From CAZXFA01 sp964640085 (lineage in GTDB: Bacteria > Actinomycetota > UBA4738 > HRBIN12), in assembly GCA_964640085.1 (NCBI GenBank), contig CAZXFA010000003.1, forward strand, positions 1 through 64,000: a stretch of DNA of 64,000 bases. Reading direction: 5' to 3'. The notes beneath the pieces were generated by a model. That model searched no databases. It was not told the origin of the DNA and saw only the letters and a program-made list of their open reading frames with translations. Made by a program: the position numbers and the translations under genes. Below are positions 40,970-50,220 of the stretch, in pieces. Position 1 is the first letter of the stretch. Each line of letters opens with the position of its first letter.

Positions 40970-41653
40970 TCAGCGGATCGTCGACAGGATCGCGGTCGCC
41001 GCGCCCGGAGGATCAGACGACGCGGTGATGGGTCGTCCCACGACCAGGTAGTCGGCACCGCGATCGATCGCTTCTTCCGGTGTGAGGACGCGCACCTGGT
41101 CGTGACCGTTCGTGCCCGCAGGACGGATCCCCGGGACGACGAGGCAGGCTTCCTCTCCGAGGACCTCCCGCACCACCGCCACGTCCTCCCCCGACACCAC
41201 GACGCCATCTGCGCCCGCTTCGCGCGCCTCGAACGCGAGGGAAGCGGGCGAAGCCAGCCCCTCACCGGCGAGGCTCGACAGCACGGTCACGGCCACCACG
41301 AGAGGCACGGGAGCACCCGCTTCCCGAGCCCCACGCCCAGCGCCGCGCACCGCCGCGCCGACCATCGTCTCTCCCCCCAGGGCGTGCACGGTCAGGGCTC
41401 CAACGCCGAGCCGGCCGGCGTTCGCGGCGGCGCCCTCCACGGTGTTCGGGATGTCGTGCAGCTTCAGGTCGAGGAACACCGGACCGATGGCGCCGATCCG
41501 ACCCACCGCCTCCGGCCCGGCCGCGGTGAAGAGCTCGAGCCCAACCTTGAACATGCCCACCCGCCCCTCGAGGCGGCGGGCCAGATCCTCCGCGGCATCC
41601 ACGTTCGGAAGATCGAGCGCGATCAGGAGCGGGTTCTCCGGACGCGGGATCAT
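40970..41653 (-). CDS. pyrF: Orotidine 5'-phosphate decarboxylase
   Basis: A 227-residue TIM barrel that makes UMP from OMP. Signatures: LLIALDLPNVDAAEDLA, FLDLKLHDIPNTV with the catalytic Lys-Asp pairs, and VVPGIRPAG plus LVVGRPITASSDP at the phosphate site. ATG 41653 overlaps the pyrD stop. It is the last pyr gene of the operon. It is of the E. coli-like short type rather than the long mycobacterial type. Confidence 0.95.
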   Translation of the reverse strand: MIPRPENPLLIALDLPNVDAAEDLARRLEGRVGMFKVGLELFTAAGPEAVGRIGAIGPVFLDLKLHDIPNTVEGAAANAGRLGVGALTVHALGGETMVGAAVRGAGRGAREAGAPVPLVVAVTVLSSLAGEGLASPASLAFEAREAGADGVVVSGEDVAVVREVLGEEACLVVPGIRPAGTNGHDQVRVLTPEEAIDRGADYLVVGRPITASSDPPGAATAILSTIR

Positions 41654-42588
41654 GCCGACGGCCCGTTCCCACGGACGCGGAGCCGGCTCCGGAGATCCGC
41701 CGGGGAGGCGATCTGCTTCTCCTCGAGATAGGAGAGCAGACCGCGCGCCACGTCCATCGCGGCGGAGGGGTTCACGAGGAGCGCCGTGCCCACCTGGACC
41801 GCCCAGGCGCCCGCCAGGAGGAAGGCCGCCGCGTCCTCCCCGGTCGCGATGCCCCCCACCCCCATGATGGGGACCTTCGGCAGGGCCCGCGCCACGCGGT
41901 ACACGGCGGCGAGCGCGATCGGCTTGATCGCCGGCCCGGAGAGCCCGCCGACCGGGGTGGCCAGGCGGGAACGCAGTCGCCGGGGGTCGACGGCCAGACC
42001 CGGGATGGCGTCGATGAGCGTCAGCCCGTGGGCGCCGGCGCGCACACAGATCCGCGCCACCTGCACCGGGTCCGGCAGCAATGCCGGCAGCTTCGCGAAC
42101 ACCGGGACCCTCGAGAGGCGAGAGACCGCACCCACGATCTCCCCCACCCGCTCGGGACGGCTGTAGATCGGCTCCCCGTCGCGCTCCTCATCCGCGCTCG
42201 ACAGGTAGACCTCCAGCGCGGCCACGCCCGGCTGCGTGTGCAGCGCCTGAGCCACCCGCAGGTACTCCTCGATGCTGGAACCGGCTACCGACCCGATGAC
42301 GGGCACGCCCGCCTTCACGAACGCCGGGAGGTCCTCCGCCACGAACGCCCGGACGCCTGGGTTCTGCAGACCGACCGCGGACAGGAGCCCGGATGCGGTC
42401 TCGGTCGCGCGCGGCGTCGGCGCCCCCTTGCCGGGATCGAGCGTGAGGCTCCGGGTCACGACGCCGCCGAGCCCGCGCAGATCGACGACCGATGGAAGGC
42501 TCCGGCCGGTCCCGAGGCACCCGGCCGCCGCCAGGACCGGCTGCGCGAACGCCAGCCCGCCTAGGTCGACCCCGAGGGTCGGCTTCAC
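41650..42588 (-). CDS. pyrD: Dihydroorotate dehydrogenase, class 1B catalytic subunit
   Basis: A 312-residue FMN enzyme oxidising dihydroorotate. Motifs: VLAAAGCLGTG, GLQNPGVRAFVAEDLP, the FAKLPALLPD loop, and IMGVGGIATGEDAAAFLLAGA at the FMN phosphate. The class 1B nucleophile is a Cys; AAGCLG near residue 22 is not that residue, and the expected active-site loop is not certain from reading alone. GTG 42588 overlaps the pyrK stop as GTGA, so it should pair with that electron-transfer subunit and use NAD. Confidence 0.93.
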   Translation of the reverse strand: MKPTLGVDLGGLAFAQPVLAAAGCLGTGRSLPSVVDLRGLGGVVTRSLTLDPGKGAPTPRATETASGLLSAVGLQNPGVRAFVAEDLPAFVKAGVPVIGSVAGSSIEEYLRVAQALHTQPGVAALEVYLSSADEERDGEPIYSRPERVGEIVGAVSRLSRVPVFAKLPALLPDPVQVARICVRAGAHGLTLIDAIPGLAVDPRRLRSRLATPVGGLSGPAIKPIALAAVYRVARALPKVPIMGVGGIATGEDAAAFLLAGAWAVQVGTALLVNPSAAMDVARGLLSYLEEKQIASPADLRSRLRVRGNGPSA

Positions 42589-43457
42589 CCCGGCCACGTG
42601 GGTACCACCGGGAAACCATCCGGCGGGGTCGGCAGCATCTCGGGCTCGTCGCCCATCCACGGGTCCCACAGGATCCGCGCCGGGTTGAACACCGGTCCCT
42701 CGGTACACGCGCGCAGGTTGTCGTAGCCGGATCCGTCCTTCCGGATCACGGGGACCACACACGTGAAGCACAGACCGATCCCGCACGCCATGTGCTCTTC
42801 GACCGCGACCTGCGCAGGGATCCGTCGGTCCATGCAGAACCCGGCGATCGCGCGGAGGGTGGGACGGCGAGCCGCCGCGTACACCACCTGGGCGCCAGTC
42901 CCCTCCACCATGTGCGGAAGGGCATCCAGCACGCTCCCCTGTTCGCCCAGGCTGCCGTCCGCGGTGACGATCGCGATCGTCTGTGACAGGCGCTTGCCGT
43001 CGATCGGTTTGAACACGTGCTCGTGGGACTCTGCCCCCACGATCATGTCCACTCGCTTGCCCTGCGCCCGCAGCTCCTGGGCGAGGAAGTAGATCGTCGC
43101 CGCCCCGTGGCCCTCCGAGATCAGGAGACAGTTGGACAGCTTCTTCGGGTACGCGAACGCTGTCCCGAGCGGCCCGATCACGTCCAGGAACTGATGGGCC
43201 TTGACCTCGGCCAGCCACGCGGTGCCGGGACCCCGTGGGTCGAACACGAACTCCAGCGTCCCGGCCCATCCTCCTCGCCGCGAGGCCTGGTGGATCGAGA
43301 AGTGGCGGCGGAGCAGGAAGGCGCGGTCGGCGGGCATCCCCACCGACAGGAACTGACCCGGTTGGACGCGCTCGGCCACATCCGGCGCGACGAGGGTGAT
43401 CGAGTGGTACACGCCCAGCCTGCGGGTGTTGAGGATCTCGGCGCGGACCCGCTTCAT
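42585..43457 (-). CDS. pyrK: Dihydroorotate dehydrogenase electron-transfer subunit (PyrK-like)
   Basis: A 290-residue flavoprotein with an FAD domain (RRHFSIHQASRRGGW), an NAD domain (LISEGHGAATIYFLAQEL) and a C-terminal 2Fe-2S cluster, CGIGLCFTCVV plus a distal Cys (RACTEGPVF). It would carry electrons from PyrD to NAD. ATG 43457 overlaps the carB stop as ATGA. The usual GGGxG in the NAD domain reads SEGHGAA, a modest variation. Confidence 0.92.
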   Translation of the reverse strand: MKRVRAEILNTRRLGVYHSITLVAPDVAERVQPGQFLSVGMPADRAFLLRRHFSIHQASRRGGWAGTLEFVFDPRGPGTAWLAEVKAHQFLDVIGPLGTAFAYPKKLSNCLLISEGHGAATIYFLAQELRAQGKRVDMIVGAESHEHVFKPIDGKRLSQTIAIVTADGSLGEQGSVLDALPHMVEGTGAQVVYAAARRPTLRAIAGFCMDRRIPAQVAVEEHMACGIGLCFTCVVPVIRKDGSGYDNLRACTEGPVFNPARILWDPWMGDEPEMLPTPPDGFPVVPTWPG

Positions 43458-46400
43458 CCGACGATCCCCGCCCGGTCCGGCGCGGCTCCCAGCCGTCCCT
43501 GGAGCGGGGCGTCGGCGATGCCCGCGTGGAGCTCCTGGAGCGAGGTGGCACCCTCCCGCCGCCGGTTCGACGTGAGCGCCTCGATCCCCCGGAGGGCCGC
43601 GAGCACGCCGGGGATGGTCGTGATGCACGGGATGCCCGCCTGCGCCGCGGCGGTCCTGATGTAGTAGCCATCGGTGCGCGGTCCGCGTCCGAACGGTGTG
43701 TTCACGACCAGGTCGACCTCGCCGCGACGGATGAGATCGACCACGCTGGGTCCCCCCTCCGAGACCTTGGACACCCGGGTCACGGGGATCCGGGCCCGTT
43801 CGAGGACGCCGGCCGTCCCGCCGGTCGCCAGGAGCCGGAACCCGAGCTCTGCCAGACGCTTGACCGGCAACACGATCGCGCGCTTGTCACGGTTGGCCAC
43901 GCTGATGAACACGGTACCCGCGGTAGGCAACGAGGCGCCTGCGGCGACCAGAGCTTTGGCCAGCGCGAGGCCCGGGTCGGCGTCGATCCCCATCACCTCG
44001 CCGGTTGAGCGCATCTCGGGGCCGAGCACGGTGTCTACGCCGGGGAAGCGACCGAACGGGAGGACGGCCGCCTTCACGCTGGTGTGGGGCAGGTGCCGGT
44101 ACCGATGCCGATCGGACGGTACGAGTCCCTCCTCCACGAGATCGGCCAGCGATCGGCCGAGGAGGAGGAGGGCCGCCACCTTGGCCAGCGGCACCCCCGT
44201 GGCCTTCGAGACGAACGGGACCGTCCGCGACGCGCGAGGGTTGGCCTCGAGCACCCAGATCCGCTCGTCCTTCACGGCGAGCTGGAGGTTGATCAGGCCC
44301 ACCACGCCGAGCCGGCGCGCGAGGGCGGCCGTGATCCGCTCCACCTCGTCGAGCTCACCGTCGGACAGCGTCGCCGGGGGGATCTGGCACGAGGAGTCGC
44401 CCGAGTGCACACCGGCCTCCTCGATGTGCTCCATCACGGCGCCCACGAACACGTCCGTGCCGTCGCACACCGCGTCCACGTCGATCTCGATCGCGCCCTC
44501 CAGGAAGCGATCGATCAGCACCGGGTGATCGGGTCCGGCTGCCGCGGCGGTGGCCACGAACCGATCGAGCTCGTCCTCGCCGTAGACGATCTCCATCGCG
44601 CGGCCGCCCAGGACGTAGCTCGGGCGGACCACCACCGGATACCCGATCCGGCCCGCCACCGTCCTGGCCTCCTCAAGATCCCGCGCCTCACCGTGCGGTG
44701 GAGCCGGAATCCGGAGTTCCGCCAGCAGCTGCGCGAACTTGCCTCGATCCTCGGCCAGGTCGATCGAGGCGGGCGGTGTACCGAGCACCCGCCAGCCGGC
44801 CGCCTCGAGGTCGTGCGCGAGTCGCAGAGGGGTCTGTCCGCCGAGCTGGCAGATGACCCCCATGGGCCGCTCGGCCTCGCACACCGCGAGCACGTCCTCC
44901 CCGGACAGGGGCTCGAAGTACAGGCGCGAGCTGGTGTCGTAGTCGGTGGAGACCGTCTCGGGGTTCGAGTTGACCATCACCGCCTCGCAACCCGCGCCGC
45001 GGAGCGCGTAGGCGGCGTGGACGCACGCGTAGTCGAACTCGATCCCCTGACCGATCCGGTTGGGTCCGGCGCCGAGGATCACCACCCGCGGGCGGTCGGA
45101 AGGACGCACCTCATCCTCCTCCTCGTAGCAGGAGTAGTGGTAGGGGGTCCGCGCCGGGAACTCCCCTCCGCAGGTGTCGACCGTCTTGAACACCGGGCGG
45201 ACGCCGAGGGCCCTCCGGCGGGCGCGTACGGCCGTCTCCTCGCCACCGGTGAGAGCCGCGATCCGGCGGTCCGACAGGCCGGCGCGCTTGACCTCGCGGA
45301 GTTCGTCCTCGCCGAGATCGCGAACCGCGCGTCCCGACAGCCACTCGGCCTCCTCGACCACCTGCGCGATCTGGTCCACGAACCACGGATCGATACCGCT
45401 CGCCTCGGCGATCGCCTCTACCGGATGCCCGGCGCGCACGGCGGCCTCGATCAGGCACAGCCTCTCCTCCCTAGGAACCCGGAGGCTCTCCAGCGAGCCG
45501 GCGGCGGCTTCGTGTGCACGCCGGGGACCGAGGTCGGCTCCCGGGACCTCGAGGGCTCGCCAGGCCTTGCCGAGCGCCTCCTTGAAGGTCCGACCGATCG
45601 CCATCACCTCGCCGACCGACCTCATCGTCGAGGAGAGGACCGGATCCGCCTCCGGGAACTTCTCGAACGCGAACCGCGGCACCTTGACCACGACGTAATC
45701 GAGCGTCGGCTCGAAGGCCGCCGGCGTCTCCCCCGTGATGTCGTTCGCCACCTCCTCCAGCCTGTAGCCCACGGCGAGCAGGGCCGCGATCTTGGCGATG
45801 GGGAAACCCGACGCCTTGCTCGCCAGCGCGCTCGAGCGGGACACCCGGGGGTTCATCTCGATCAGGACCCGACGGCCATCGCTGGGGTCCACCGCGAACT
45901 GGATGTTCGAGCCCCCCGTCTCCACGCCGATCGCCCGGATGCAACCCAGGGCGTCGTCGCGCATCGCCTGGTACTCACGATCGGTGAGCGTCTGGACGGG
46001 CGCGACGGTGATCGAATCGCCCGTGTGGACGCCCATCGGGTCGACGTTCTCGATCGAACAGACCACGACCGCGTTGTCCGCGCCGTCGCGCATCACCTCG
46101 AGCTCGAACTCCTTCCAGCCGACGATCGACTCCTCCACCAGGATCTCGGCGACCGGGCTCGTCTCGAGGCTGCGCGCAGCGAGCGCGGCCAGCTCATCCC
46201 GGTCCGTAGCGAAACCGCTCCCGCCGCCCCCGAGCGTGAACGACGGCCGGACGATCAGTGGGAACCCGAGCTCGTCGGCGATGGTGAGCGCCTCGGGCAC
46301 CGTGTGGGCCACCCCCGCCCGTGGGACGTCCAGACCGGCCGCCTGCATCGCGGCCTTGAAGCCGCTGCGATCCTCGGCGCGATGGATCGCCTCGAGCCCT

Positions 46401-46753
46401 GCGCCGATCAGACCCACCCCGAGCCGGTCCAGGTCTCCGGACTCGGCGAGCGCGACGGTCACGTTGAGCGCGGTCTGCCCGCCCAGCGTTGGCAGGATCA
46501 CGTCGGGTCGTTCGCGCTCGAGCACGGCCAGGACCGAGTCGGGCGTGAGCGGCTCGAGGTAGGTCCGGTCGGCGAACTCCGGGTCGGTCATGATGGTCGC
46601 GGGGTTGGAGTTCACCAGCGAGACGTGGAACCCCTCCTGCCGGAGCGCCTTGCAGGCCTGGGTCCCCGAGTAGTCGAACTCGGACGCCTGTCCGATCACG
46701 ATCGGCCCGGAACCGATCACCAGGATCCGGGCGATGTCCGTACGTCTAGGCAT
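43454..46753 (-). CDS. carB: Carbamoyl-phosphate synthase large subunit
   Basis: A 1099-residue synthetase of normal length. Two ATP-grasp halves (ILVIGSGPIVIGQASEFDYS at the start and VVILGAGPNRIGQGIEFDYA near residue 560) flank an oligomerisation region, and the last 140 residues are the MGS-like allosteric domain where UMP or ornithine would bind. It works with CarA to make carbamoyl phosphate for pyrimidines and arginine. The start overlaps carA by eight bases. I see no insertion in it. Confidence 0.96.
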   Translation of the reverse strand: MPRRTDIARILVIGSGPIVIGQASEFDYSGTQACKALRQEGFHVSLVNSNPATIMTDPEFADRTYLEPLTPDSVLAVLERERPDVILPTLGGQTALNVTVALAESGDLDRLGVGLIGAGLEAIHRAEDRSGFKAAMQAAGLDVPRAGVAHTVPEALTIADELGFPLIVRPSFTLGGGGSGFATDRDELAALAARSLETSPVAEILVEESIVGWKEFELEVMRDGADNAVVVCSIENVDPMGVHTGDSITVAPVQTLTDREYQAMRDDALGCIRAIGVETGGSNIQFAVDPSDGRRVLIEMNPRVSRSSALASKASGFPIAKIAALLAVGYRLEEVANDITGETPAAFEPTLDYVVVKVPRFAFEKFPEADPVLSSTMRSVGEVMAIGRTFKEALGKAWRALEVPGADLGPRRAHEAAAGSLESLRVPREERLCLIEAAVRAGHPVEAIAEASGIDPWFVDQIAQVVEEAEWLSGRAVRDLGEDELREVKRAGLSDRRIAALTGGEETAVRARRRALGVRPVFKTVDTCGGEFPARTPYHYSCYEEEDEVRPSDRPRVVILGAGPNRIGQGIEFDYACVHAAYALRGAGCEAVMVNSNPETVSTDYDTSSRLYFEPLSGEDVLAVCEAERPMGVICQLGGQTPLRLAHDLEAAGWRVLGTPPASIDLAEDRGKFAQLLAELRIPAPPHGEARDLEEARTVAGRIGYPVVVRPSYVLGGRAMEIVYGEDELDRFVATAAAAGPDHPVLIDRFLEGAIEIDVDAVCDGTDVFVGAVMEHIEEAGVHSGDSSCQIPPATLSDGELDEVERITAALARRLGVVGLINLQLAVKDERIWVLEANPRASRTVPFVSKATGVPLAKVAALLLLGRSLADLVEEGLVPSDRHRYRHLPHTSVKAAVLPFGRFPGVDTVLGPEMRSTGEVMGIDADPGLALAKALVAAGASLPTAGTVFISVANRDKRAIVLPVKRLAELGFRLLATGGTAGVLERARIPVTRVSKVSEGGPSVVDLIRRGEVDLVVNTPFGRGPRTDGYYIRTAAAQAGIPCITTIPGVLAALRGIEALTSNRRREGATSLQELHAGIADAPLQGRLGAAPDRAGIVG

Positions 46754-47999
46754 CCGACATCAGGTTCCGGAACTCCTCGAACAGGTGGCGGGAGTCGTGC
46801 GGCCCCGGCGCGGCCTCCGGGTGGTACTGCACCCCGAACGCCGGCACGTCGAGGCACCGCAGACCCTCGAGGGTCCCATCGTTGAGGTTCCAGTGCGTCA
46901 ACTCCACTTTGCCGAAGTCCGTCGACGCGACCGGGGCGGCGGCCGGGATCCCGGCGGAGCGGCTCCGGGCGACGTCGCGAGCGGAACGAGTTGAGGCGTC
47001 ACCCACGTCGGCGGGCGACGGCGGGGTCCCGGGCGCGGAAACGGAGCCCCAGCCGCCCCACGCGTGGGGGTCGACGGCGAAGCCGTGGTTGTGGCTCGTC
47101 ACCTCCACGCGGCCCCCCCGCAGGTCCCTCACGGGCTGGTTCGCGCCGCGATGCCCGAACTTCATCTTGTAGGTCCGACCCCCGAGGGCCAGGGCCAGGA
47201 GTTGGTGGCCGAGGCAGATCCCGAACAACGGGATCGTCCCGAGCAACGCCTGCGCCGCGCGGACACCGTAGCCGGTGGCCGCCGGATCGCCGGGGCCGTT
47301 GGAGAAGAACACCCCGTCGAACCTCCCGGTGAGGATCTCGTCGACCGGCGTAGCGGCCGGGAACACCATCGCCTCGATCCCGAAGGCCGCGAGGCACCGT
47401 AGGATGGTGCGCTTCATGCCGAAGTCCCACGCCGCCACGCGGAAGACGCGCCCTCGCTCCCGGCTCGCCGGACCGACCAGTGCCCGCGCCTCGTACGACT
47501 CGGCCACGCTGACGGTCCGAGCGAGGTCGGCACCCTCCATGCTCGGGGAACCGCGGACGCGTTCCACGAGCGAGGATGCATCCAGGTCCTCGGTGGACAC
47601 GGCGCACCGCATCGCCCCGTGCTCGCGCAGCCGCAGCGTCAGCCGACGCGTATCGACCCCCTCGATCCCGACCACCCCCGCCACGGCGAGCTCCTCGTGC
47701 AGCGTTCGCCGGGCTCGCCAGCTCGAGGCGCGCCGGGAGGCTTCGCGGACGGCGAACCCCGCGACCCGGACGCCGTCCGACTCGGGATCCTCGCGGTTCG
47801 TCCCGTAGTTCCCCTGGTGGGGCGAGGTCATCGTCACGATCTGGCCCGCGTACGAGGGGTCCGTGAGCACCTCTTGGTAGCCGGACATCGCCGTGTTGAA
47901 GACAGCCTCGCCGAACGCCTCCCCGGGGGCCCCGAAGGCGCTTCCCCGCAGGACCGATCCGTCCTCCAGGGCGAGGAGCGCGGCGGGGCCGCGCGTCAC
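46746..47999 (-). CDS. carA: Carbamoyl-phosphate synthase small subunit with an inserted repeat
   Basis: A 417-residue glutaminase subunit. The CPSase small-chain N domain (LEDGSVLRGSAFGA ... PHQGNYG) and the class I amidotransferase triad are intact: Cys262 in GICLGHQ, His393 and Glu395 in QYHPEAAPG. Between NHGFAVD (about 304-310) and VELTHWNLNDGT (365-376), where homologs have some 6-8 residues, there are about 50 residues encoded by an in-frame copy of the repeat also present in priA. The site is a surface loop, so activity may be kept. GTG 47999 overlaps the pyrC stop. Confidence 0.94.
   Translation of the reverse strand: MTRGPAALLALEDGSVLRGSAFGAPGEAFGEAVFNTAMSGYQEVLTDPSYAGQIVTMTSPHQGNYGTNREDPESDGVRVAGFAVREASRRASSWRARRTLHEELAVAGVVGIEGVDTRRLTLRLREHGAMRCAVSTEDLDASSLVERVRGSPSMEGADLARTVSVAESYEARALVGPASRERGRVFRVAAWDFGMKRTILRCLAAFGIEAMVFPAATPVDEILTGRFDGVFFSNGPGDPAATGYGVRAAQALLGTIPLFGICLGHQLLALALGGRTYKMKFGHRGANQPVRDLRGGRVEVTSHNHGFAVDPHAWGGWGSVSAPGTPPSPADVGDASTRSARDVARSRSAGIPAAAPVASTDFGKVELTHWNLNDGTLEGLRCLDVPAFGVQYHPEAAPGPHDSRHLFEEFRNLMSDA
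46952..47048 (-). repeat. In-frame interspersed repeat, copy in carA
   Basis: This segment matches 36728-36824 (priA) without gaps at a fixed offset of 10224 bases. Its conserved ends include GCGACGTCGC (46969-46978) and the 16-base block at 47019-47034. The peptide read from it, GSVSAPGTPPSPA ... TRSARDVARSRSA, resembles the priA insert and is unrelated to any CarA homolog. It sits between a beta-strand and the conserved THWNLNDG segment. Confidence 0.82.
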
Positions 48000-49288
48000 C
48001 GCTGAGCCTTGCCGTCGGCGACCACGAGCTCGCCGCGGTACAACGTATGGACGACGCGTCCACGAAGGGTCCACCCGAGGAACGCGCTGTTCCGGCTCTT
48101 CGACGCGAAGGGCGGTTCGACCAGGTGCTCCGCATCCGGGTCGAAGACCACTAGGTTCGCAGGTCTCCCGGGCTCGATCGGTCCGCCGTGGTCGGCGGCG
48201 CCGATGATCCGCGCCGGGGCGGTGGACAGGGCTTCGATCGCCCGAACGAGCGAGATCCGGCCGGGCTCGACCAAGTGGGTGAGGACCGCGGCGAGGGCGG
48301 TCTCGAGCCCGATGGTCCCCGGAGGCGCCTGGTCGAACTCGGCCTCCTTCTCCTCCACCGCGTGGGGCGCGTGATCGGTGGCGACGGCGTCGATCGTCCC
48401 AACATCGAGTCCGGCGTGCAGGACCTCGCGGTCCTCGGGTGCCCGCAGGGGTGGATTCATCTTGAGGTTCGTGTCGTAGGTCGACAGGTCCTCGTCCACG
48501 AACGCGAGATGGTGGGGCGTCACCTCCGCCGTCACGCGGAGCCCCTCGGCCTTGGCCCGGCGCACCATCTCGACCGACCCGGCCGAAGACAGGTGGCACA
48601 GGTGCAGCCTCCCGCCGGTGAGGCGGGCGACCGCGAGGTCCCGGGCGACCACGATCTCCTCCGCCTCGCGGGGACGCCCAGCGAGGCCCAGCGAGTACGA
48701 GTGGTAGCCCTCGTGCATCTGGCCCCCCTCGACCAGACGGGCGTCCTCGCAGTGCTCGGCGATCACGACGCCCTCGAACGCCCGCGCGTACGTGAGGGCG
48801 TTCCGCAGCACACGGGCATCCGGCACCGTCTGCCCGTCGTCGCTGAACATCCGGACGCCGGCCTCCACCATCTCGCCGATCTCCGACATCTCCTCGCCCC
48901 GGAGGCCCCGCGTGATGGCTCCCACGGGGAACACGTCGCACAGCCCGGCACGAGCTCCCAGGTCGCGGACCTCGTGGATCACCGCGGCGTTGTCGGCCAC
49001 CGGATCCGTGTTGGCCATCGCGCTCACCGCGGTGAACCCGCCGACCGCCGCGGCCCGGCAGCCGGTCTCCACCGTCTCCTTGTCCTCCCGGCCGGGCTGA
49101 CGGAGATGGGTGTGCAGATCCACCAGACCGGGCGCCAGCACGAGCCCGCCGCAGTCCAGCACCGTGGCCCCGCTCGACCCATCGGCCGACGCGATCGCGC
49201 CCGCCTCGACGAGCACGTCCCCCACCTCGTCACGTCCACCAGCAGGGTCGACGATCCGGGCGCCCTTCAGCAGGATCGGTCCGCTCAC
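47996..49288 (-). CDS. pyrC: Dihydroorotase (class I)
   Basis: A 430-residue amidohydrolase that closes the dihydroorotate ring. Metal-binding motif DLHTHLRQPGREDKETVETG, then EHCED, HLCHLSS and ATDHAPHAVEEKE supply the other ligands. Its ends overlap carA and pyrB as 4-nt junctions. The order pyrR-pyrB-pyrC-carA-carB is typical of Actinobacteria. Confidence 0.96.
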   Translation of the reverse strand: MSGPILLKGARIVDPAGGRDEVGDVLVEAGAIASADGSSGATVLDCGGLVLAPGLVDLHTHLRQPGREDKETVETGCRAAAVGGFTAVSAMANTDPVADNAAVIHEVRDLGARAGLCDVFPVGAITRGLRGEEMSEIGEMVEAGVRMFSDDGQTVPDARVLRNALTYARAFEGVVIAEHCEDARLVEGGQMHEGYHSYSLGLAGRPREAEEIVVARDLAVARLTGGRLHLCHLSSAGSVEMVRRAKAEGLRVTAEVTPHHLAFVDEDLSTYDTNLKMNPPLRAPEDREVLHAGLDVGTIDAVATDHAPHAVEEKEAEFDQAPPGTIGLETALAAVLTHLVEPGRISLVRAIEALSTAPARIIGAADHGGPIEPGRPANLVVFDPDAEHLVEPPFASKSRNSAFLGWTLRGRVVHTLYRGELVVADGKAQR

Positions 49289-50220
49289 GCGGCCTCACCC
49301 GCCTCGGTCCCGGTGCCGCCGAGCAGGAGGTAGAGGAGCGCCATCCGGATCGCGATCCCATTGGTGACCTGGTCCTCGATCACCGCTTGCGGCAGATCGG
49401 CGACGTCGCTGTCGATCTCCACCCCGCGGTTCATCGGTCCGGGATGCATGATCAGGGCGTCCTCCGGAAGCATGCCCACCCGCTCGCGGGTGAGTCCGAA
49501 CAGACGCGCGTACTCGCGGACGCTGGGGAAGTACTGTTGCCGCTGACGCTCGCGCTGAACGCGGAGCATGTAGCACACGTCGAGCTTGGGCAGCACCCCG
49601 GCGAGGTCGTAGCTCACGTCCACGCCCCACGCGGGGGCATCGGGTGGGATCAACGTCGGCGGACCGACCAAGGTCACCCCTGCGCCCATCTTCACCAACG
49701 CGAAGGAGAGCGACCGGGCGACGCGCGAGTGCAGGACGTCGCCCACGATCGCCACCCGGAGACCGTCCAGTTGTCCCAGCCGTTCCCGGACCGTGTACAG
49801 GTCGAGCAGGGCCTGCGTGGGGTGCTCGTGCGTGCCATCGCCCGCGTTCAGGACGCTCCCTCGGACCCACCGCGTGAGCGTGAGCGGCGCCCCGCTCGAG
49901 GAGTGCCGGATCACGATCGCGTCGGCCCCCATCGCCTGCAGGGTGAGCGCTGTGTCCTTCAGGCTCTCGCCCTTCGCGACGCTCGAGCCGCTCGTCGAGA
50001 AGTTGATCACGTCGGCGGATAGGCGCTTGGCCGCGAGCTCGAAACTGATGCGGGTGCGCGTGGAATTCTCGTAGAACAGGTTCACCACCGTGCGCCCGCG
50101 GAGGGCCGGGACCTTCTTGATCACGCGCGTCCCGACCTCTCGGAAGGATTCGGCCGTGTCCAGGATCCTGACGATGTCCTCGGCCGACACGTCGCGGATC
50201 GACAGCAGATGCTGGTTCAT
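49285..50220 (-). CDS. pyrB: Aspartate carbamoyltransferase catalytic subunit
   Basis: A 311-residue transcarbamylase committing carbamoyl phosphate to pyrimidines. Signatures: FYENSTRTRISFELAAKRL, GDGTHEHPTQALLDLYT, and MHPGPMNRGVEI, which distinguishes it from ornithine transcarbamylase. ATG 50220 overlaps the pyrR stop. No regulatory subunit gene is present, consistent with Gram-positive-type ATCases. Confidence 0.96.
   Translation of the reverse strand: MNQHLLSIRDVSAEDIVRILDTAESFREVGTRVIKKVPALRGRTVVNLFYENSTRTRISFELAAKRLSADVINFSTSGSSVAKGESLKDTALTLQAMGADAIVIRHSSSGAPLTLTRWVRGSVLNAGDGTHEHPTQALLDLYTVRERLGQLDGLRVAIVGDVLHSRVARSLSFALVKMGAGVTLVGPPTLIPPDAPAWGVDVSYDLAGVLPKLDVCYMLRVQRERQRQQYFPSVREYARLFGLTRERVGMLPEDALIMHPGPMNRGVEIDSDVADLPQAVIEDQVTNGIAIRMALLYLLLGGTGTEAGEAA

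Noticed and set aside
44084..46885. Very long open frame (933 codons) opposite carB
   Set aside because: Antisense frame made by high GC third positions; carB on the other strand has full homology. The same applies to long frames opposite pheT (20865-23165), PBP (14791-16680) and metK-coaBC (37426-39838).
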